Shown here: in pieces, positions 1 to 9,039 of the stretch
Layout of the letters: every line of letters begins with the position of its first letter
How positions within the stretch are numbered: the first letter of the stretch is position 1
Assembly (NCBI GenBank): GCA_015689705.1
Contig: WVSN01000001.1
Coordinates: forward strand, 310,001-374,000
Direction: 5' to 3'
DNA from: Rhodobacterales bacterium HKCCE3408
GTDB taxonomy: Bacteria > Pseudomonadota > Alphaproteobacteria > Rhodobacterales > Rhodobacteraceae
DNA length: 64,000 nucleotides
Made by a program: the position numbers and the translations under genes
The notes under the pieces: model-generated
What the model was told of the DNA's origin: nothing
What the model saw: only the letters and a program-made list of their open reading frames with translations
Database searches by the model: none

Positions 1-684
1 CGGCAGGACCCGCCCTTCGACATGAGCTACATCACCACGACCCATATCCTGGACCGTATCCATCCGAAGACGCTGGTGGTGAACGACCCGTTCTGGGTCC
101 GGAACTATCCCGAGAAACTTCTGGTCCTCGATTTCCCGAAGCTGACCCCGCCCACCGTGATCGCCCGCGACCTCGCCACGCTGAAAGCGTTCAAGGACGC
201 CCATGGCGACATCATCCTCAAGCCGCTTTACGGCAATGGCGGCGCGGGCGTGTTCAAGCTCGCCCATGGCGACAGCAACCTGAATTCGCTGCATGAGCTT
301 TTCGCCTCGATCAGCCGCGAGCCGCTGATCGCGCAGAAATACCTTCCCGCCGTCTCGAAGGGCGACAAGCGCGTGATCCTCGTCGACGGCGAACCGGCCG
401 GTGCGATCAACCGTGTCCCGGCAGAGGGCGAGACGCGGTCGAACCTGCATGTCGGCGGCCGGGCTGAGGCCGTTGCGCTGACCGACCGGGACCGCGAGAT
501 CTGCGCCGCGATCGGCCCGCTCCTGCGCGAGAAGGGCCAGATCTTCGTCGGTATCGACGTGATCGGCGACTGGCTGACCGAGATCAACGTGACCTCTCCG
601 ACCGGCATCCAGGAGCTTGAGCGGTTCGACGGCGTGAATGCCGCCGGCCTCATCTGGGACGCGATCGAGCGCCGCCGCGCCTAG
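1..684 (+). CDS. gshB: Glutathione synthetase, C-terminal part (5' truncated by window)
   Basis: ATP-grasp ligase joining gamma-glutamylcysteine and glycine to make glutathione in the cytosol. The frame is open from base 1, and RQDPPFDM before the first internal Met matches the conserved RxDPPFDxxY region of GshB, so the true start lies upstream. Visible hallmarks are [14 protein letters not shown] (ATP-grasp loop), [12 protein letters not shown], and the late [14 protein letters not shown] signature that binds ATP/Mg and substrate. About 227 codons remain of a protein usually near 310 residues. It converges tail to tail with the next gene, sharing 3 bases at the stops. A glutathione S-transferase lies two genes away. 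Family assignment is firm. Confidence 0.95.
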   Translation, partial: RQDPPFDMSYITTTHILDRIHPKTLVVNDPFWVRNYPEKLLVLDFPKLTPPTVIARDLATLKAFKDAHGDIILKPLYGNGGAGVFKLAHGDSNLNSLHELFASISREPLIAQKYLPAVSKGDKRVILVDGEPAGAINRVPAEGETRSNLHVGGRAEAVALTDRDREICAAIGPLLREKGQIFVGIDVIGDWLTEINVTSPTGIQELERFDGVNAAGLIWDAIERRRA

Positions 685-2222
685 TCCGCCGTCGGGGTGA
701 TCAGCCGGAAGCTGAGAGCCTCGCCGATATGGCTGCGGCCGATCGTGGTCGCGCCATCGAGATCGGCGATGGTCCGCGCCACGCGCAGGACGCGATGATA
801 CCCCCGCGCCGACAGCTTGAACCGGTCGGCGGCTGACAGCAGCATCTCGCGTCCGGGCACGTCGGGCGCCGCGATCCGGTCGAGAAGGGCGCCCTCGGCA
901 TCCGCGTTGACCCGCGCCGCCACGCCAAGCTCCGCGAAGCGTGACAGCTGGATCTCTCGCGCTGCGGCGACCCTCGCGGCGATGCCTTCGGACCCCTCGC
1001 CGGTCGGCGCGTTGTCGAGATCGGCGACCGAAACTGGCGGCACCTCGAGGCGGAGGTCGAACCGGTCCATGAGCGGCCCGGAAATCCGTCCGAGATAGTC
1101 CTCGCCACAGATCGGCGCCCGTCCGCAGGCGCGGTCGGCGTCGTAGAGATGGCCGCAGCGGCACGGATTGGCTGCCGCGATCAGAAGAAACCGGCAGGGA
1201 TAGGTGACATGGGCGTTGGCGCGCGCCACGACCACTTCGCCGGTCTCGACCGGCTGGCGCAGGGTCTCGAGCACGGCGCGCTGGTATTCCGGGAACTCGT
1301 CGAGGAAGAGGACGCCGTTATGCGCGAGGCTGACCTCGCCCGGCCGTGCGCCACGCCCGCCGCCGATGATGGCAGCCATCGACGCGGTGTGGTGCGGCGC
1401 GCGGAACGGCCGCGCGCGGCTGATGCCGCCCTCGTCTAGCAGACCAGCCAGAGAGTGCACCATCGAGGTTTCCAGCGCCTCGGCTGCCGACAGCGGCGGG
1501 AGAATGCCCGCAAGCCGGGCGGACAGCATCGACTTGCCCGAGCCCGGTGCGCCGATCATCAGGCAATGATGCCGACCCGCGGCCGCGATTTCGAGCGCGC
1601 GCTTGGCCCGTTCCTGCCCCCGCACCTCGGAAAAGTCTCGCGCCTCGCGCGGTATGATCACCTCGCCCGGCTGCATCGGATCCAGCGGCGTGCGGTCGGT
1701 CAGGTGCGCGATCAGTGCGGCAAGATCGGCCGCGCCGTAGACCGGCGTCGCCCCCACCCAGGCCGCCTCCGGCCCGCTCGCTTCCGGGCAGAAAAGATCG
1801 CGCCCGTCCTCGCCGGCGGCCAGCGCGGCGGGCAGGGCGCCGATGATCGCGTTCAGACGACCGTCGAGGGTCAGTTCCCCGAGCGCCATCGCCTCGGAGA
1901 CCCGTTCGCGCGGCAGGATGCCGATGGCAGACAGCAGCGCCATGGCGATCGGCAGGTCGAAATGGCTGCCCTCCTTGGGAAGGTCCGCCGGTGCGAGGTT
2001 CACGGTGATCCGCTTCGATGGCAGCGCGATGGCGAGCGTGGCGAGTGCCGCCTTCACCCGCTCGCGCGCCTCGGACACGGCCTTGTCCGGCAGACCGACG
2101 ATGGCAAAGCTCGGAAGGCCGGCGGTCACGGCGCATTGCACCTCGACCCGCCGAGCCTCGAGGCCCTCGAAGGTGAGCGTATGGGTGATCGCGACGGTAT
2201 CGGGGCGGCCGGAATCCAGCAT
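681..2222 (-). CDS. YifB/ComM-family Mg-chelatase-like AAA+ ATPase
   Basis: 513-residue AAA+ protein of the YifB/ComM family; ComM members are helicases that promote branch migration during natural transformation. Domain order: N-terminal ChlI-like domain ([19 protein letters not shown] near residue 35), Mg-chelatase AAA core with Walker A GAPGSGKS at 224-231 and Walker B VLFLDEF near 304-310, a Cys cluster NPCRCGH near 355, and a C-terminal Mg_chelatase_C region ending [17 protein letters not shown]. Full length. The ATG at 2222 is the first in-frame start ahead of the conserved N-terminus. It follows the glutathione S-transferase gene on the same strand after 55 bases. Role in this organism (DNA uptake or another) is not shown by the sequence. 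Confidence 0.93.
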   Translation of the reverse strand: MLDSGRPDTVAITHTLTFEGLEARRVEVQCAVTAGLPSFAIVGLPDKAVSEARERVKAALATLAIALPSKRITVNLAPADLPKEGSHFDLPIAMALLSAIGILPRERVSEAMALGELTLDGRLNAIIGALPAALAAGEDGRDLFCPEASGPEAAWVGATPVYGAADLAALIAHLTDRTPLDPMQPGEVIIPREARDFSEVRGQERAKRALEIAAAGRHHCLMIGAPGSGKSMLSARLAGILPPLSAAEALETSMVHSLAGLLDEGGISRARPFRAPHHTASMAAIIGGGRGARPGEVSLAHNGVLFLDEFPEYQRAVLETLRQPVETGEVVVARANAHVTYPCRFLLIAAANPCRCGHLYDADRACGRAPICGEDYLGRISGPLMDRFDLRLEVPPVSVADLDNAPTGEGSEGIAARVAAAREIQLSRFAELGVAARVNADAEGALLDRIAAPDVPGREMLLSAADRFKLSARGYHRVLRVARTIADLDGATTIGRSHIGEALSFRLITPTAD

Positions 2223-2277
2223 GGCGCGCAGCCTCGCACCGTTCTGGTTAGGAAAGCGTTAAGGTCAGAAGCTGCGA

Positions 2278-3144
2278 TTAACTCTGCACCAAAGCCATGA
2301 AGGCGGGCCACGCTTCCGGGTCAGCCACGGTCTTGTCGCGGCAGAAGGGGTTGCAGAAGCCGAAGATCCGGCCGTCCAGCTCGAGGAAGTGCGTGACCGG
2401 TTTGCCGGAATAGGGGCAGGCGTCGTTCTCCGATTCCCCGGTATCGACCGCCCGCGCCGCAAGCGGCACCGGACCGGGCCAGGGCTTCCGCGTGTTGTCC
2501 TTGTCATAATAGGCGATGTGCCCGGGATGAGCGAGGCCCATGGCCCGCCAGCGCCGGAAATCAGGATCCGCGAGATGCCGGTCGACATAGGCCTGCGCAG
2601 CGCTCCCGATCGAAAGTCCGTATCCGGCGACCCGTGCTGCGACCGGGGCGAAGAAGGCATCGGCCGCGGAATAGTCCCCGCACAGCCACGGTCCGCCCGA
2701 AAGGTTCATGGCGTAAGCCCAGATCGCCTCCAGCCGGTCGAGATCGGCGCGGACCTCGGGCGAAACCTCGAAATCCGAATAGGACACACGAAGGTTCATC
2801 GGGCAGGCCGAACGCAGGGCGACGAAGCCCGAATGCATCTCGGCCGCCAGCGACCGCGCCGTCGCCCGGAGCACGGGGTCGGCGGGCCAGAGACCGGCCT
2901 CCGGATGCCGTGTCGCCAGTTCCTCGGCGATGGCGAGGGAGTCCCAGATCACCGCGCCATCGGCGCATTCGAGCACCGGAACCGTGCGCGCCGGTCCGAC
3001 GCCTGCAACCTGCTCCGAGATCGTCAGCTCGCTGTAATCGACGAAGCGGATGTCATGCGGGATGCCGAAGCGGGCGTGGAGAAGCCAGCCGCGAAGCGAC
3101 CAGCTCGAATAGGCGCGATTGGCGATATGCAGTGTGTCGGTCAT
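2278..3144 (-). CDS. Glutathione S-transferase with C-terminal Cys-rich extension
   Basis: 288-residue protein starting MTDTLHIANRAYSSWSLRG, a typical GST thioredoxin-fold N-terminus; the SSWS stretch suits a Ser-type glutathione-activating site. An all-alpha C-terminal GST domain follows (SAADAFFAPVAARV near residue 180). After the GST fold, about 60 residues form an added tail with CPYSGKPV, then GRIFGFCNPFCRDK, giving a C-x(n)-C-x3-C pattern like YHS/TRASH metal-binding modules. The frame is open upstream to 3312, but the upstream stretch is low-complexity and unlike GST, so the ATG at 3144 is preferred. Probably cotranscribed with the yifB-like gene. Substrate unknown. Confidence 0.9.
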   Translation of the reverse strand: MTDTLHIANRAYSSWSLRGWLLHARFGIPHDIRFVDYSELTISEQVAGVGPARTVPVLECADGAVIWDSLAIAEELATRHPEAGLWPADPVLRATARSLAAEMHSGFVALRSACPMNLRVSYSDFEVSPEVRADLDRLEAIWAYAMNLSGGPWLCGDYSAADAFFAPVAARVAGYGLSIGSAAQAYVDRHLADPDFRRWRAMGLAHPGHIAYYDKDNTRKPWPGPVPLAARAVDTGESENDACPYSGKPVTHFLELDGRIFGFCNPFCRDKTVADPEAWPAFMALVQS

Positions 3145-3202
3145 GGACTGAGTAATGCGCGGTCCGGCGATCCGGTCAAACGACGGCTCGTGCGGTATTC
3201 CA

Positions 3203-3781
3203 TCACGGAAGGTGATTGACGGATCCGAGTTCGGCGCCGTCGGGCCCGATGATGATCGTCGTGACCGAAAGGTTCGAAATCTTTCGGGTGACGGCGCGGG
3301 ATGGCGGCTCACCGGCGGCGGCTGCGACCTGCGACAGGATCACGCCGATATGAGCCACAGCGACGATATCGGCGCCGGGATGCGCGGCAGAGAGACGCGC
3401 GACCCCCTCGGCCACTCGTGCGGCGACGTCGTGCCAGCCTTCGCCACCGGGCGGAACCGCGGCGGCCGGATCCTCCCAGAAGGCCCGGGACAGCTCCGGA
3501 TCTCGCTCGGCCACTGCGTCGAAGGTCAGCCCATCCCATGCGCCGAAGTCGAACTCCCGGAAGGCCGGTTCGTGCGCGAGGCGGTTCCGGCCCCGTGCCA
3601 GCACGTCGGCCGTCTGCCGCGCGCGCAGCAGATCCGACGAGACGAGCAGCGCCGGCCGGGGCAGGTGCGCGTCGAGCCGCGCGATGACCGCCGCGTCGCT
3701 CAGGTCGGCCGGCACGTCGCGGTGGCCGACAAAGGCCTTTTCGTGGGTCGGCCCGTGCCGGACCCACCACCATCGGTTCAC
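3203..3781 (-). CDS. Histidine phosphatase family protein, CobC-like candidate
   Basis: 192-residue phosphoglycerate-mutase-superfamily phosphatase. The phosphohistidine motif VRHGPTHEK sits at the extreme N-terminus and the second catalytic His is in AVAHIGVI; Arg in SSDLLRARQTA and Glu in REFDFGAWDG complete the usual set. The start is a GTG at 3781 whose GTGA overlaps the cobU stop, indicating translational coupling. Coupling to cobU suggests alpha-ribazole phosphatase (CobC) in the cobalamin nucleotide-loop pathway; this comes from context, because motifs alone do not separate CobC from other family members. Confidence 0.87.
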   Translation of the reverse strand: MNRWWWVRHGPTHEKAFVGHRDVPADLSDAAVIARLDAHLPRPALLVSSDLLRARQTADVLARGRNRLAHEPAFREFDFGAWDGLTFDAVAERDPELSRAFWEDPAAAVPPGGEGWHDVAARVAEGVARLSAAHPGADIVAVAHIGVILSQVAAAAGEPPSRAVTRKISNLSVTTIIIGPDGAELGSVNHLP

Positions 3782-4320
3782 GCCAGCGCCCCCTTCAGAA
3801 CCATGGGCAGCCCGGCGGTGACGAAGACGACAAGATCGGCGGCCTCGGCCAGGGCCTGGTTCATGTGGCCGTGCGCCTCGCGAAAGGCGCGGGTCGCGGC
3901 GTGCGCCGGAACCACACCATGCCCGAGTTCGTTGGTCACAACGACAACTGGTCCTGCCGTCATGTCGAAGGCGTCGAGAAGTGTCTCGAGCGCCGGTTCC
4001 CATTCGAGGCCTTCGCTGATCTGGTTCGACAGCCAGAAGGTCGCACAGTCGATCAGTCCGACCTCCTCGGCCTCCAGTTCGGCCAGGGCGGCGGGCAGCA
4101 CGATCGGCACTTCGACGGTGCGCCAGCCCTGGCCGGCCCGCGCCTGCCGGTGCGCTTCGATCTTGACGCGCATCTCGGCGTCCCGTGCCTCGGCCGTGGC
4201 GATGTACACCTTGGCCAGTCCGCTCGAGGCCACCAGCCCCTCGGCCCAGGCGGATTTCCCTGAGGCCGCGCCGCCGATGACAAGCGTGAGCGGAGGCAGA
4301 GTCACTTTCTGGTCCCTCAA
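3778..4320 (-). CDS. cobU: Adenosylcobinamide kinase / adenosylcobinamide-phosphate guanylyltransferase
   Basis: 180-residue bifunctional enzyme (CobU/CobP) that phosphorylates adenosylcobinamide and transfers GMP to it in late cobalamin assembly and salvage. Motifs: Walker A VIGGAASGKS near residue 14, YIATAEARDAEM with the conserved A-D-E cluster, HRQARAGQGWRTVE carrying the His that accepts GMP, DCATFWLSN, and VTNELGHGVVP. Length is normal. It diverges from rpoH with only 86 bases between start codons and is coupled by GTGA to a histidine phosphatase. The window also encodes a B12-dependent ribonucleotide reductase, a consumer of the product. Confidence 0.95.
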   Translation of the reverse strand: MRDQKVTLPPLTLVIGGAASGKSAWAEGLVASSGLAKVYIATAEARDAEMRVKIEAHRQARAGQGWRTVEVPIVLPAALAELEAEEVGLIDCATFWLSNQISEGLEWEPALETLLDAFDMTAGPVVVVTNELGHGVVPAHAATRAFREAHGHMNQALAEAADLVVFVTAGLPMVLKGALA

Positions 4321-4322
4321 AT

Positions 4323-4351
4323 TGATCCGGTTCCGGGGTGACCGCGTACAA
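4323..4351 (+). promoter_or_regulatory. Candidate ECF/RpoE-type promoter for rpoHII
   Basis: TGATCC at 4323-4328, then 18 bases, then TACAA at 4347-4351, about 60 bases before the rpoH ATG. In Rhodobacter sphaeroides rpoHII is transcribed by RpoE, whose -35 element is TGATC. The -35 match is good and the -10 match is only partial, so this is an inference. Confidence 0.35.
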
Positions 4352-4406
4352 CGCAGTGATAGGCCCGGAACAAGGGCCTTACGTACAGCAGACTAGGGAG
4401 TTATCT

Positions 4407-5288
4407 ATGGCATTCGATGCCGGAGGAGACCAGTCGCTTTCCCGCCGCGCGATGCAGGCGGAGTTGCTGGACGCGGAAACCGAGCTTCAGCTCGCCTATG
4501 CCTGGCGCGACCATCGTGACGAGAAGGCGCTGCACCGCCTCGTGACCGCATATATGCGCCTTGCCATCTCGATGGCCGCGAAGTTCAAGCGCTACGGCGC
4601 GCCGATGAACGACCTGATCCAGGAAGCCGGGCTCGGCCTCATGAAGGCCGCTGACAAGTTCGACCCCGACCGGGGCGTCCGCTTCTCGACCTACGCGGTC
4701 TGGTGGATCAAGGCCTCGATCCAGGATTACGTGATGCGCAACTGGTCGATGGTGCGCACCGGATCGACCTCGAGCCAGAAATCGCTGTTCTTCAACATGC
4801 GCCGCGTTCAGGCCCGGCTGGAGCGTGAGGCGATGGCCCAGGGCCAGACGCTCGACAAGCACCAGCTGCGCCAGATGATCGCGACGGAGGTCGGTGTGCC
4901 TCTCCGCGACGTGGAGATGATGGAAGGCCGGCTGTCGGGCTCGGACTACTCGCTCAACGCTACGCAGTCGGTCGACGAGGAAGGGCGCGAGTGGATCGAC
5001 GTCCTCGAAGACGAAAGCGCGCAGGCCTCCGACCTGGTCGAGGAAACGAGCGATACCGAGACGCTGCGCGAATGGCTTCTGACGGCGATGCGCGCGCTCA
5101 ACGAACGTGAGCGGTTCATCGTGCGCGAGCGCAAGCTGCGTGACGACCCGCGGACGCTCGAAAGCCTTGGCGACGAGCTTGGCCTGTCGAAGGAACGGGT
5201 GCGCCAGCTCGAGGCGGCCGCCTTCCAGAAGATGCGCAAGACCCTCGAATCGCAGTCGAAAGAGGTGCGTGCCCTCCTGCACGCGTAG
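4407..5288 (+). CDS. rpoH: RNA polymerase sigma-32 factor, RpoHII type
   Basis: 293-residue group 3 sigma-70 family factor of the heat-shock type. Region 2 contains RLAISMAAKFKRYGAPMNDLIQEAGLGLMKAADKF and the -10 recognition stretch FSTYAVWWIKASIQDYVMRNWS; the RpoH box QKSLFFNMRR follows; region 4 ends LGLSKERVRQLEAAAFQKM. The N-terminus (LLDAETELQLAYAWRD) resembles RpoHII of Rhodobacter, the singlet-oxygen/oxidative-stress paralogue, more than RpoHI. The ATG at 4407 is chosen over an upstream GTG at 4338 because AGGGAG lies 6 bases ahead. The ChaN-like gene follows after 3 bases and is probably cotranscribed. Confidence 0.95.
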   Translation: MAFDAGGDQSLSRRAMQAELLDAETELQLAYAWRDHRDEKALHRLVTAYMRLAISMAAKFKRYGAPMNDLIQEAGLGLMKAADKFDPDRGVRFSTYAVWWIKASIQDYVMRNWSMVRTGSTSSQKSLFFNMRRVQARLEREAMAQGQTLDKHQLRQMIATEVGVPLRDVEMMEGRLSGSDYSLNATQSVDEEGREWIDVLEDESAQASDLVEETSDTETLREWLLTAMRALNERERFIVRERKLRDDPRTLESLGDELGLSKERVRQLEAAAFQKMRKTLESQSKEVRALLHA

Positions 5289-5291
5289 ATC

Positions 5292-6110
5292 ATGCGACTT
5301 TCCCTCGCATTGGCGGCGGCGCTGGTTTCGGTGCCGCCGCCGCTTTTTGCCGATGAGGATGTGCTTTCGGCCATCGCGGCATCCGGCGCGTCGGTCGTGA
5401 TTCTGGGCGAGGTGCACGACAACCCCCACCATCACCGCCTGCAGGTAGAAGCACTGGACGTCCTTGATCCAACGGCCATCGTCTTCGAGATGCTCACGCC
5501 GGACGAGGTGACACTCGTCACGCCCGATCTTGCGGCCGATCCCAGCGCGCTGGCTGCCGCGCTTGACTGGGACAATAGCGGCTGGCCGGACTTCGCCTTC
5601 TACGCCCCGCTTCTCGCCTACGGGACATCCGTGCCGATCTACGGGGCCGAGGTCACCCGGGAGGACGCGCAACGCGCTTTCGCCGAGGGCGCCGCGGCGG
5701 CGTTCGGGACGGGAGCGGAGCGTTTCGGCCTCGATCGCCCGCTGCCGGAGGATGAGCAGGCGGCGCGCGAAGCGGACCAGATGGCGGCCCATTGCGATGC
5801 GCTGCCCGAAGAGATCCTGCCAGGTTTTGTCGCGGCGCAGCGGTTACGCGATGCGGTTCTATCCGAAACGGCACTGCGCGCGCTGGACGAAACCGGCGGC
5901 CCGGTCGCCGTCATCACCGGGAACGGCCATGCCCGGACGGATCGCGGCGTCCCCGCGCTCATCGCCCTCGCTGCGCCCGGTGTGACGGTTCTCAGCCTCG
6001 GGCAGATCGAGGACGCGGACGGCGCCGATCAGGCCTCGCTGCCCTACGACCTTGTCACGTCCGCGCCGCCACCCGAGGACCGGCCCGACCCCTGCGCCGC
6101 GTTCCGCTAG
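5292..6110 (+). CDS. ChaN-family haem-binding-type exported protein
   Basis: 272 residues of the ChaN/Tiki-fold family. A signal peptide occupies the first 20 residues (LALAAALVSVPPPLFADE) with no lipobox Cys, so it should be soluble periplasmic rather than the lipoprotein form. Family hallmarks are VVILGEVHDNPHHHRLQ with the conserved Glu-His pair, FEMLTPDE, and the late VITGNGHARTDRGVP. ChaN of Campylobacter binds haem cofacially; the Tiki superfamily also includes peptidases, so a hydrolase role is possible. The start follows the rpoHII stop by 3 bases with no clear independent ribosome site, suggesting coupling and membership of the RpoHII stress transcript. Confidence 0.85.
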   Translation: MRLSLALAAALVSVPPPLFADEDVLSAIAASGASVVILGEVHDNPHHHRLQVEALDVLDPTAIVFEMLTPDEVTLVTPDLAADPSALAAALDWDNSGWPDFAFYAPLLAYGTSVPIYGAEVTREDAQRAFAEGAAAAFGTGAERFGLDRPLPEDEQAAREADQMAAHCDALPEEILPGFVAAQRLRDAVLSETALRALDETGGPVAVITGNGHARTDRGVPALIALAAPGVTVLSLGQIEDADGADQASLPYDLVTSAPPPEDRPDPCAAFR

Positions 6111-6173
6111 GCCTTGTCGCGCGTCGGGCCGCGCCCTAGGGTCGCGTGACCCTTGCGAAACGGGGTGATCCCG

Positions 6174-7376
6174 ATGCTGGCTGGCAAGCGCATACTCCTG
6201 ATCATCGGCGGCGGAATCGCGGCCTACAAGGCGCTGGAACTGATCCGGGAATTGCGCCGTGCCGGTGCGTCGGTGGTCCCGGTCCTCACCCGCGCGGCCG
6301 AGGAATTCGTCACGCCCCTGTCCGCTTCGGCGCTGGCGGCCGAGAAGGTCTACCGTGACCTCTTCGACCTGACCGACGAGGCGGAGATGGGCCATATCGA
6401 GCTCAGCCGCGACGCCGATCTCGTCGTGGTCGCACCGGCGACGGCCGATCTCATGGGTAAGATGGCCGCCGGTCTCGCCAACGATCTGGCGTCCACCGTC
6501 CTCATGGCCACCGACAAACGCGTCCTGATCGCCCCGGCGATGAACGTCCGCATGTGGCAGCACCCGGCGACGCAGAGGAACCTGTCCACGCTGACCGGGG
6601 ACGGCGTTCTGACCGTCGGCCCGGACGAGGGCGACATGGCCTGCGGTGAATACGGCCCCGGCCGGCTGGCGACGCTGCCCGCGATCATGGCGGCGATCGA
6701 GGCGGCGCTCTCCGTACCGGGCCCGCTCTCGGGCCGCCACGTGCTGGTGACGTCGGGCCCGACGCATGAGCCGATCGACCCCGTCCGCTACATCGCCAAC
6801 CGCTCCTCGGGCGCGCAAGGCACGGCGCTGGCCGCCGCGCTGCGCGATCTGGGCGCCAGGGTCACCTTCGTGACCGGGCCCGCCCGCGTGTCGCCGCCAT
6901 CCGGTGTGGAGGTCGTCGCGGTGGAAACCGCGCGCGAGATGGCCGATGCCGTTCAGCAGGCACTGCCCGCCGACGCCGCCATTTTCGCCGCGGCTGTCGC
7001 CGACTGGCACGTGAAGAATGCCGGCGCGCAGAAGATGAAGAAGGCGGCAGGCGGGATGCCGGCGCTCGATTTCGCGGAAAACCCCGACATCCTTGCCGGA
7101 GTCGCAGGCATAAAAGCGGGGCGACCGAAGCTCGTTGTCGGCTTCGCAGCCGAGACCGAGAACGTCGTCGACCATGCACGTGCCAAGCTGACGCGGAAGG
7201 GTTGCGACTGGATCGTGGCCAACGACGTCGCGCCGGGCACCGGGATCATGGGCGGGACCGAAAACGCGGTCCACATCGTCACGGCCGAAGGGGTCGAGGA
7301 CTGGCCCCGGCTGAGCAAGGACGAGACCGCGCGACGCCTCGCCGCGCGGATCGCCGACGCCCTCGCTGAAAATTGA
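6174..7376 (+). CDS. coaBC: Phosphopantothenoylcysteine decarboxylase / phosphopantothenate-cysteine ligase
   Basis: 400-residue bifunctional CoA biosynthesis flavoprotein. The CoaC half has GGGIAAYKALELIR, the catalytic His in EMGHIELSRDADL, APAMNVRMW and the Cys-bearing flap ACGEYGPGR; the CoaB half has VTSGPTHEPIDPVRYI, NRSSGAQG, AAVADWHVK and KMKK. ATG at 6174 (MLAGKRIL) is preferred to 6153 because family proteins begin just before the KRILL strand and GGGGTG lies upstream. It precedes dut by 69 bases, the same order seen in many bacteria (dfp-dut). Confidence 0.96.
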   Translation: MLAGKRILLIIGGGIAAYKALELIRELRRAGASVVPVLTRAAEEFVTPLSASALAAEKVYRDLFDLTDEAEMGHIELSRDADLVVVAPATADLMGKMAAGLANDLASTVLMATDKRVLIAPAMNVRMWQHPATQRNLSTLTGDGVLTVGPDEGDMACGEYGPGRLATLPAIMAAIEAALSVPGPLSGRHVLVTSGPTHEPIDPVRYIANRSSGAQGTALAAALRDLGARVTFVTGPARVSPPSGVEVVAVETAREMADAVQQALPADAAIFAAAVADWHVKNAGAQKMKKAAGGMPALDFAENPDILAGVAGIKAGRPKLVVGFAAETENVVDHARAKLTRKGCDWIVANDVAPGTGIMGGTENAVHIVTAEGVEDWPRLSKDETARRLAARIADALAEN

Positions 7377-7445
7377 GCTAGGTTCCGCCTCAAAGGCGCG
7401 CCGCCTTAACGGAATCTTCGCAACCTGAGTGGGATGGAGTGAGGG

Positions 7446-7913
7446 ATGGACATCACGATCGAAATCATTCGCGAAGACTGGGCCGACACCCATGTGCCGC
7501 TGCCAAGCTATGCGACCGCCGGATCGGTGGGGCTCGACCTGCGCGCCAATCTCTCCAAGGAAGACCGCGAGGAGGGATACACCCTCGAACCGCTGGAGCG
7601 GATGGTCGTCCCGACCGGACTGCGCGTCGCCATCCCGGAAGGATACGAGATGCAGATCCGGCCGCGCTCGGGCCTCGCCATCACGCATGGCGTTACGGTC
7701 ATCAACGCGCCCGGAACGATCGACGCGGATTATCGCGGTCCCCTTGGCGTGATCCTCTGCAACATGGGCAAGAAGCCATACAATATCGGCCACGGGACGC
7801 GGATCGCCCAGGCCATCGTCGCGCCGGTGGCGCGCGCATCCTACGTGCAGGTCGCCGCGCTGTCGCCGACACCGCGCGGCGCGGGAGGGTTCGGCTCGAC
7901 CGGCATGGCCTGA
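7446..7913 (+). CDS. dut: Deoxyuridine 5'-triphosphate nucleotidohydrolase (dUTPase)
   Basis: 155-residue trimeric dUTPase, hydrolysing dUTP to dUMP and PPi to keep uracil out of DNA and feed dTMP synthesis. All five motifs are visible: AGSVGLDLRA, MQIRPRSGLA, INAPGTIDADYRG with the catalytic Asp, GTRIAQAIV, and the C-terminal P-loop-like RGAGGFGSTG. A good ribosome site (GGAGTGAGGG) precedes ATG 7446. Its TGA shares one base with the next ATG (TGATG), so the downstream E1-like gene is translationally coupled. Confidence 0.97.
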   Translation: MDITIEIIREDWADTHVPLPSYATAGSVGLDLRANLSKEDREEGYTLEPLERMVVPTGLRVAIPEGYEMQIRPRSGLAITHGVTVINAPGTIDADYRGPLGVILCNMGKKPYNIGHGTRIAQAIVAPVARASYVQVAALSPTPRGAGGFGSTGMA

Positions 7914-8971
7914 TGGCGCTTGTCCTCCTCCTCGCCGCGGGCATCGTCGCCCTCGGTCATTTCATGCGCGTGCCGTGGGCGGCCCGGCTGAACATGCTCG
8001 GGCTGCTTTACGTCGCCGTTCTCGCGCTTCACATCCTGCTGCCCGACGGCCACCCCCTGCGCGAGTCGACCGGGGGCACCGCCGAGCCCTGGCTGATCGT
8101 GGGCGGGCTCGCGGCACTGGCGCTCGGCTACCGCGCCATTCTGCGGCGGGTCCGGGCGCGGGCGCAGGCAAAGCAGGCGGCGCGGGCGGAACCCTCGACG
8201 GCGACAGCGCCGTCCGGCCCGTTCACCGACGACGAACTGGAACGCTACGCCCGCCATATCACGCTGCCGGAGATCGGCGGCGCCGGACAGCGGCGGCTCA
8301 AGGAGGCGAAGGTCCTCGTCATCGGCGCGGGCGGACTTGGCTCGCCGGTGCTGTTCTATCTCGGCGCTGCCGGGGTCGGCCGGATCGGGGTGATCGACGA
8401 CGACACCGTGGCGCTGTCGAACCTGCAGCGGCAGGTGATCCATTCGGACGACCGGCAGGGCATGCCCAAGGTCTTCTCGGCACAACAGGCCATCGCCGCG
8501 CTCAACCCCTTCGTCGATGTCCTGCCCTACAACCGGGCGCTGACCGAGGACATCGCGGTCGAGCTGTTCTCGGACTACGATCTGATCGTCGACGGCACCG
8601 ATACGTTCGAGACCCGCGCGCTGGTCAATCGCGCTGCCGTCGCGGCCGGCCGGCCGCTGCTGGCCGGCGCCATCTCGGCTTGGGAGGGGCAGGTGACGCT
8701 CTACGATCCGGCCGGCGGCGCACCCTGCATGGCCTGCATCTTCCCCGAACCGCCCGCCCCCGGTCTCAGCCGGACCTGCGCCGAGACCGGCGTGATCGGC
8801 GCGCTGCCGGGCGTCATCGGGTCGATGATGGCGCTCGAAGCGGTGAAGGAGATCACCCATGCCGGCGAGGGTTTGCGCGGGCGGATGCTGATCCATGACG
8901 CGCTGACGGTGGACACGCGCGTCATGCGCATCGCGCGTCGGGCCGATTGCCCGGTCTGCGGCGAGGTCTGA
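7913..8971 (+). CDS. Membrane-anchored MoeB/ThiF/HesA-type adenylyltransferase (E1-like)
   Basis: 352 residues. About 90 N-terminal residues carry two or three hydrophobic segments ([45 protein letters not shown]), then a full E1-like domain: [15 protein letters not shown], Rossmann GAGGLGSP near 138, [15 protein letters not shown], and Cys289 in SRTCAETG. Two zinc CxxC pairs (C272/C275 and C346/C349) are intact. Such enzymes adenylate the C-terminal Gly-Gly of MoaD or ThiS sulfur carriers. No carrier gene is adjacent, so MoeB versus ThiF cannot be decided. The ATG overlaps the dut TGA by one base. The membrane extension is not part of E. coli MoeB. Confidence 0.88.
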   Translation: MALVLLLAAGIVALGHFMRVPWAARLNMLGLLYVAVLALHILLPDGHPLRESTGGTAEPWLIVGGLAALALGYRAILRRVRARAQAKQAARAEPSTATAPSGPFTDDELERYARHITLPEIGGAGQRRLKEAKVLVIGAGGLGSPVLFYLGAAGVGRIGVIDDDTVALSNLQRQVIHSDDRQGMPKVFSAQQAIAALNPFVDVLPYNRALTEDIAVELFSDYDLIVDGTDTFETRALVNRAAVAAGRPLLAGAISAWEGQVTLYDPAGGAPCMACIFPEPPAPGLSRTCAETGVIGALPGVIGSMMALEAVKEITHAGEGLRGRMLIHDALTVDTRVMRIARRADCPVCGEV

Positions 8972-9039
8972 GCCGAGCGCGGGGCCTTGCGCCGCCCGAA
9001 CGGACGGCCATACTTCGCAAAACAACAGGGAGCCTGCCC

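Noticed and set aside
3261-3290. CGAAAG/CTTTCG hairpin
   Set aside because: It lies within the histidine-phosphatase coding sequence and has no T-run; likely coincidental.
4367-4393. EcfG-type promoter (GGAAC-N16-CGTT) before rpoH
   Set aside because: GGAAC is present but no CGTT occurs at the required distance.
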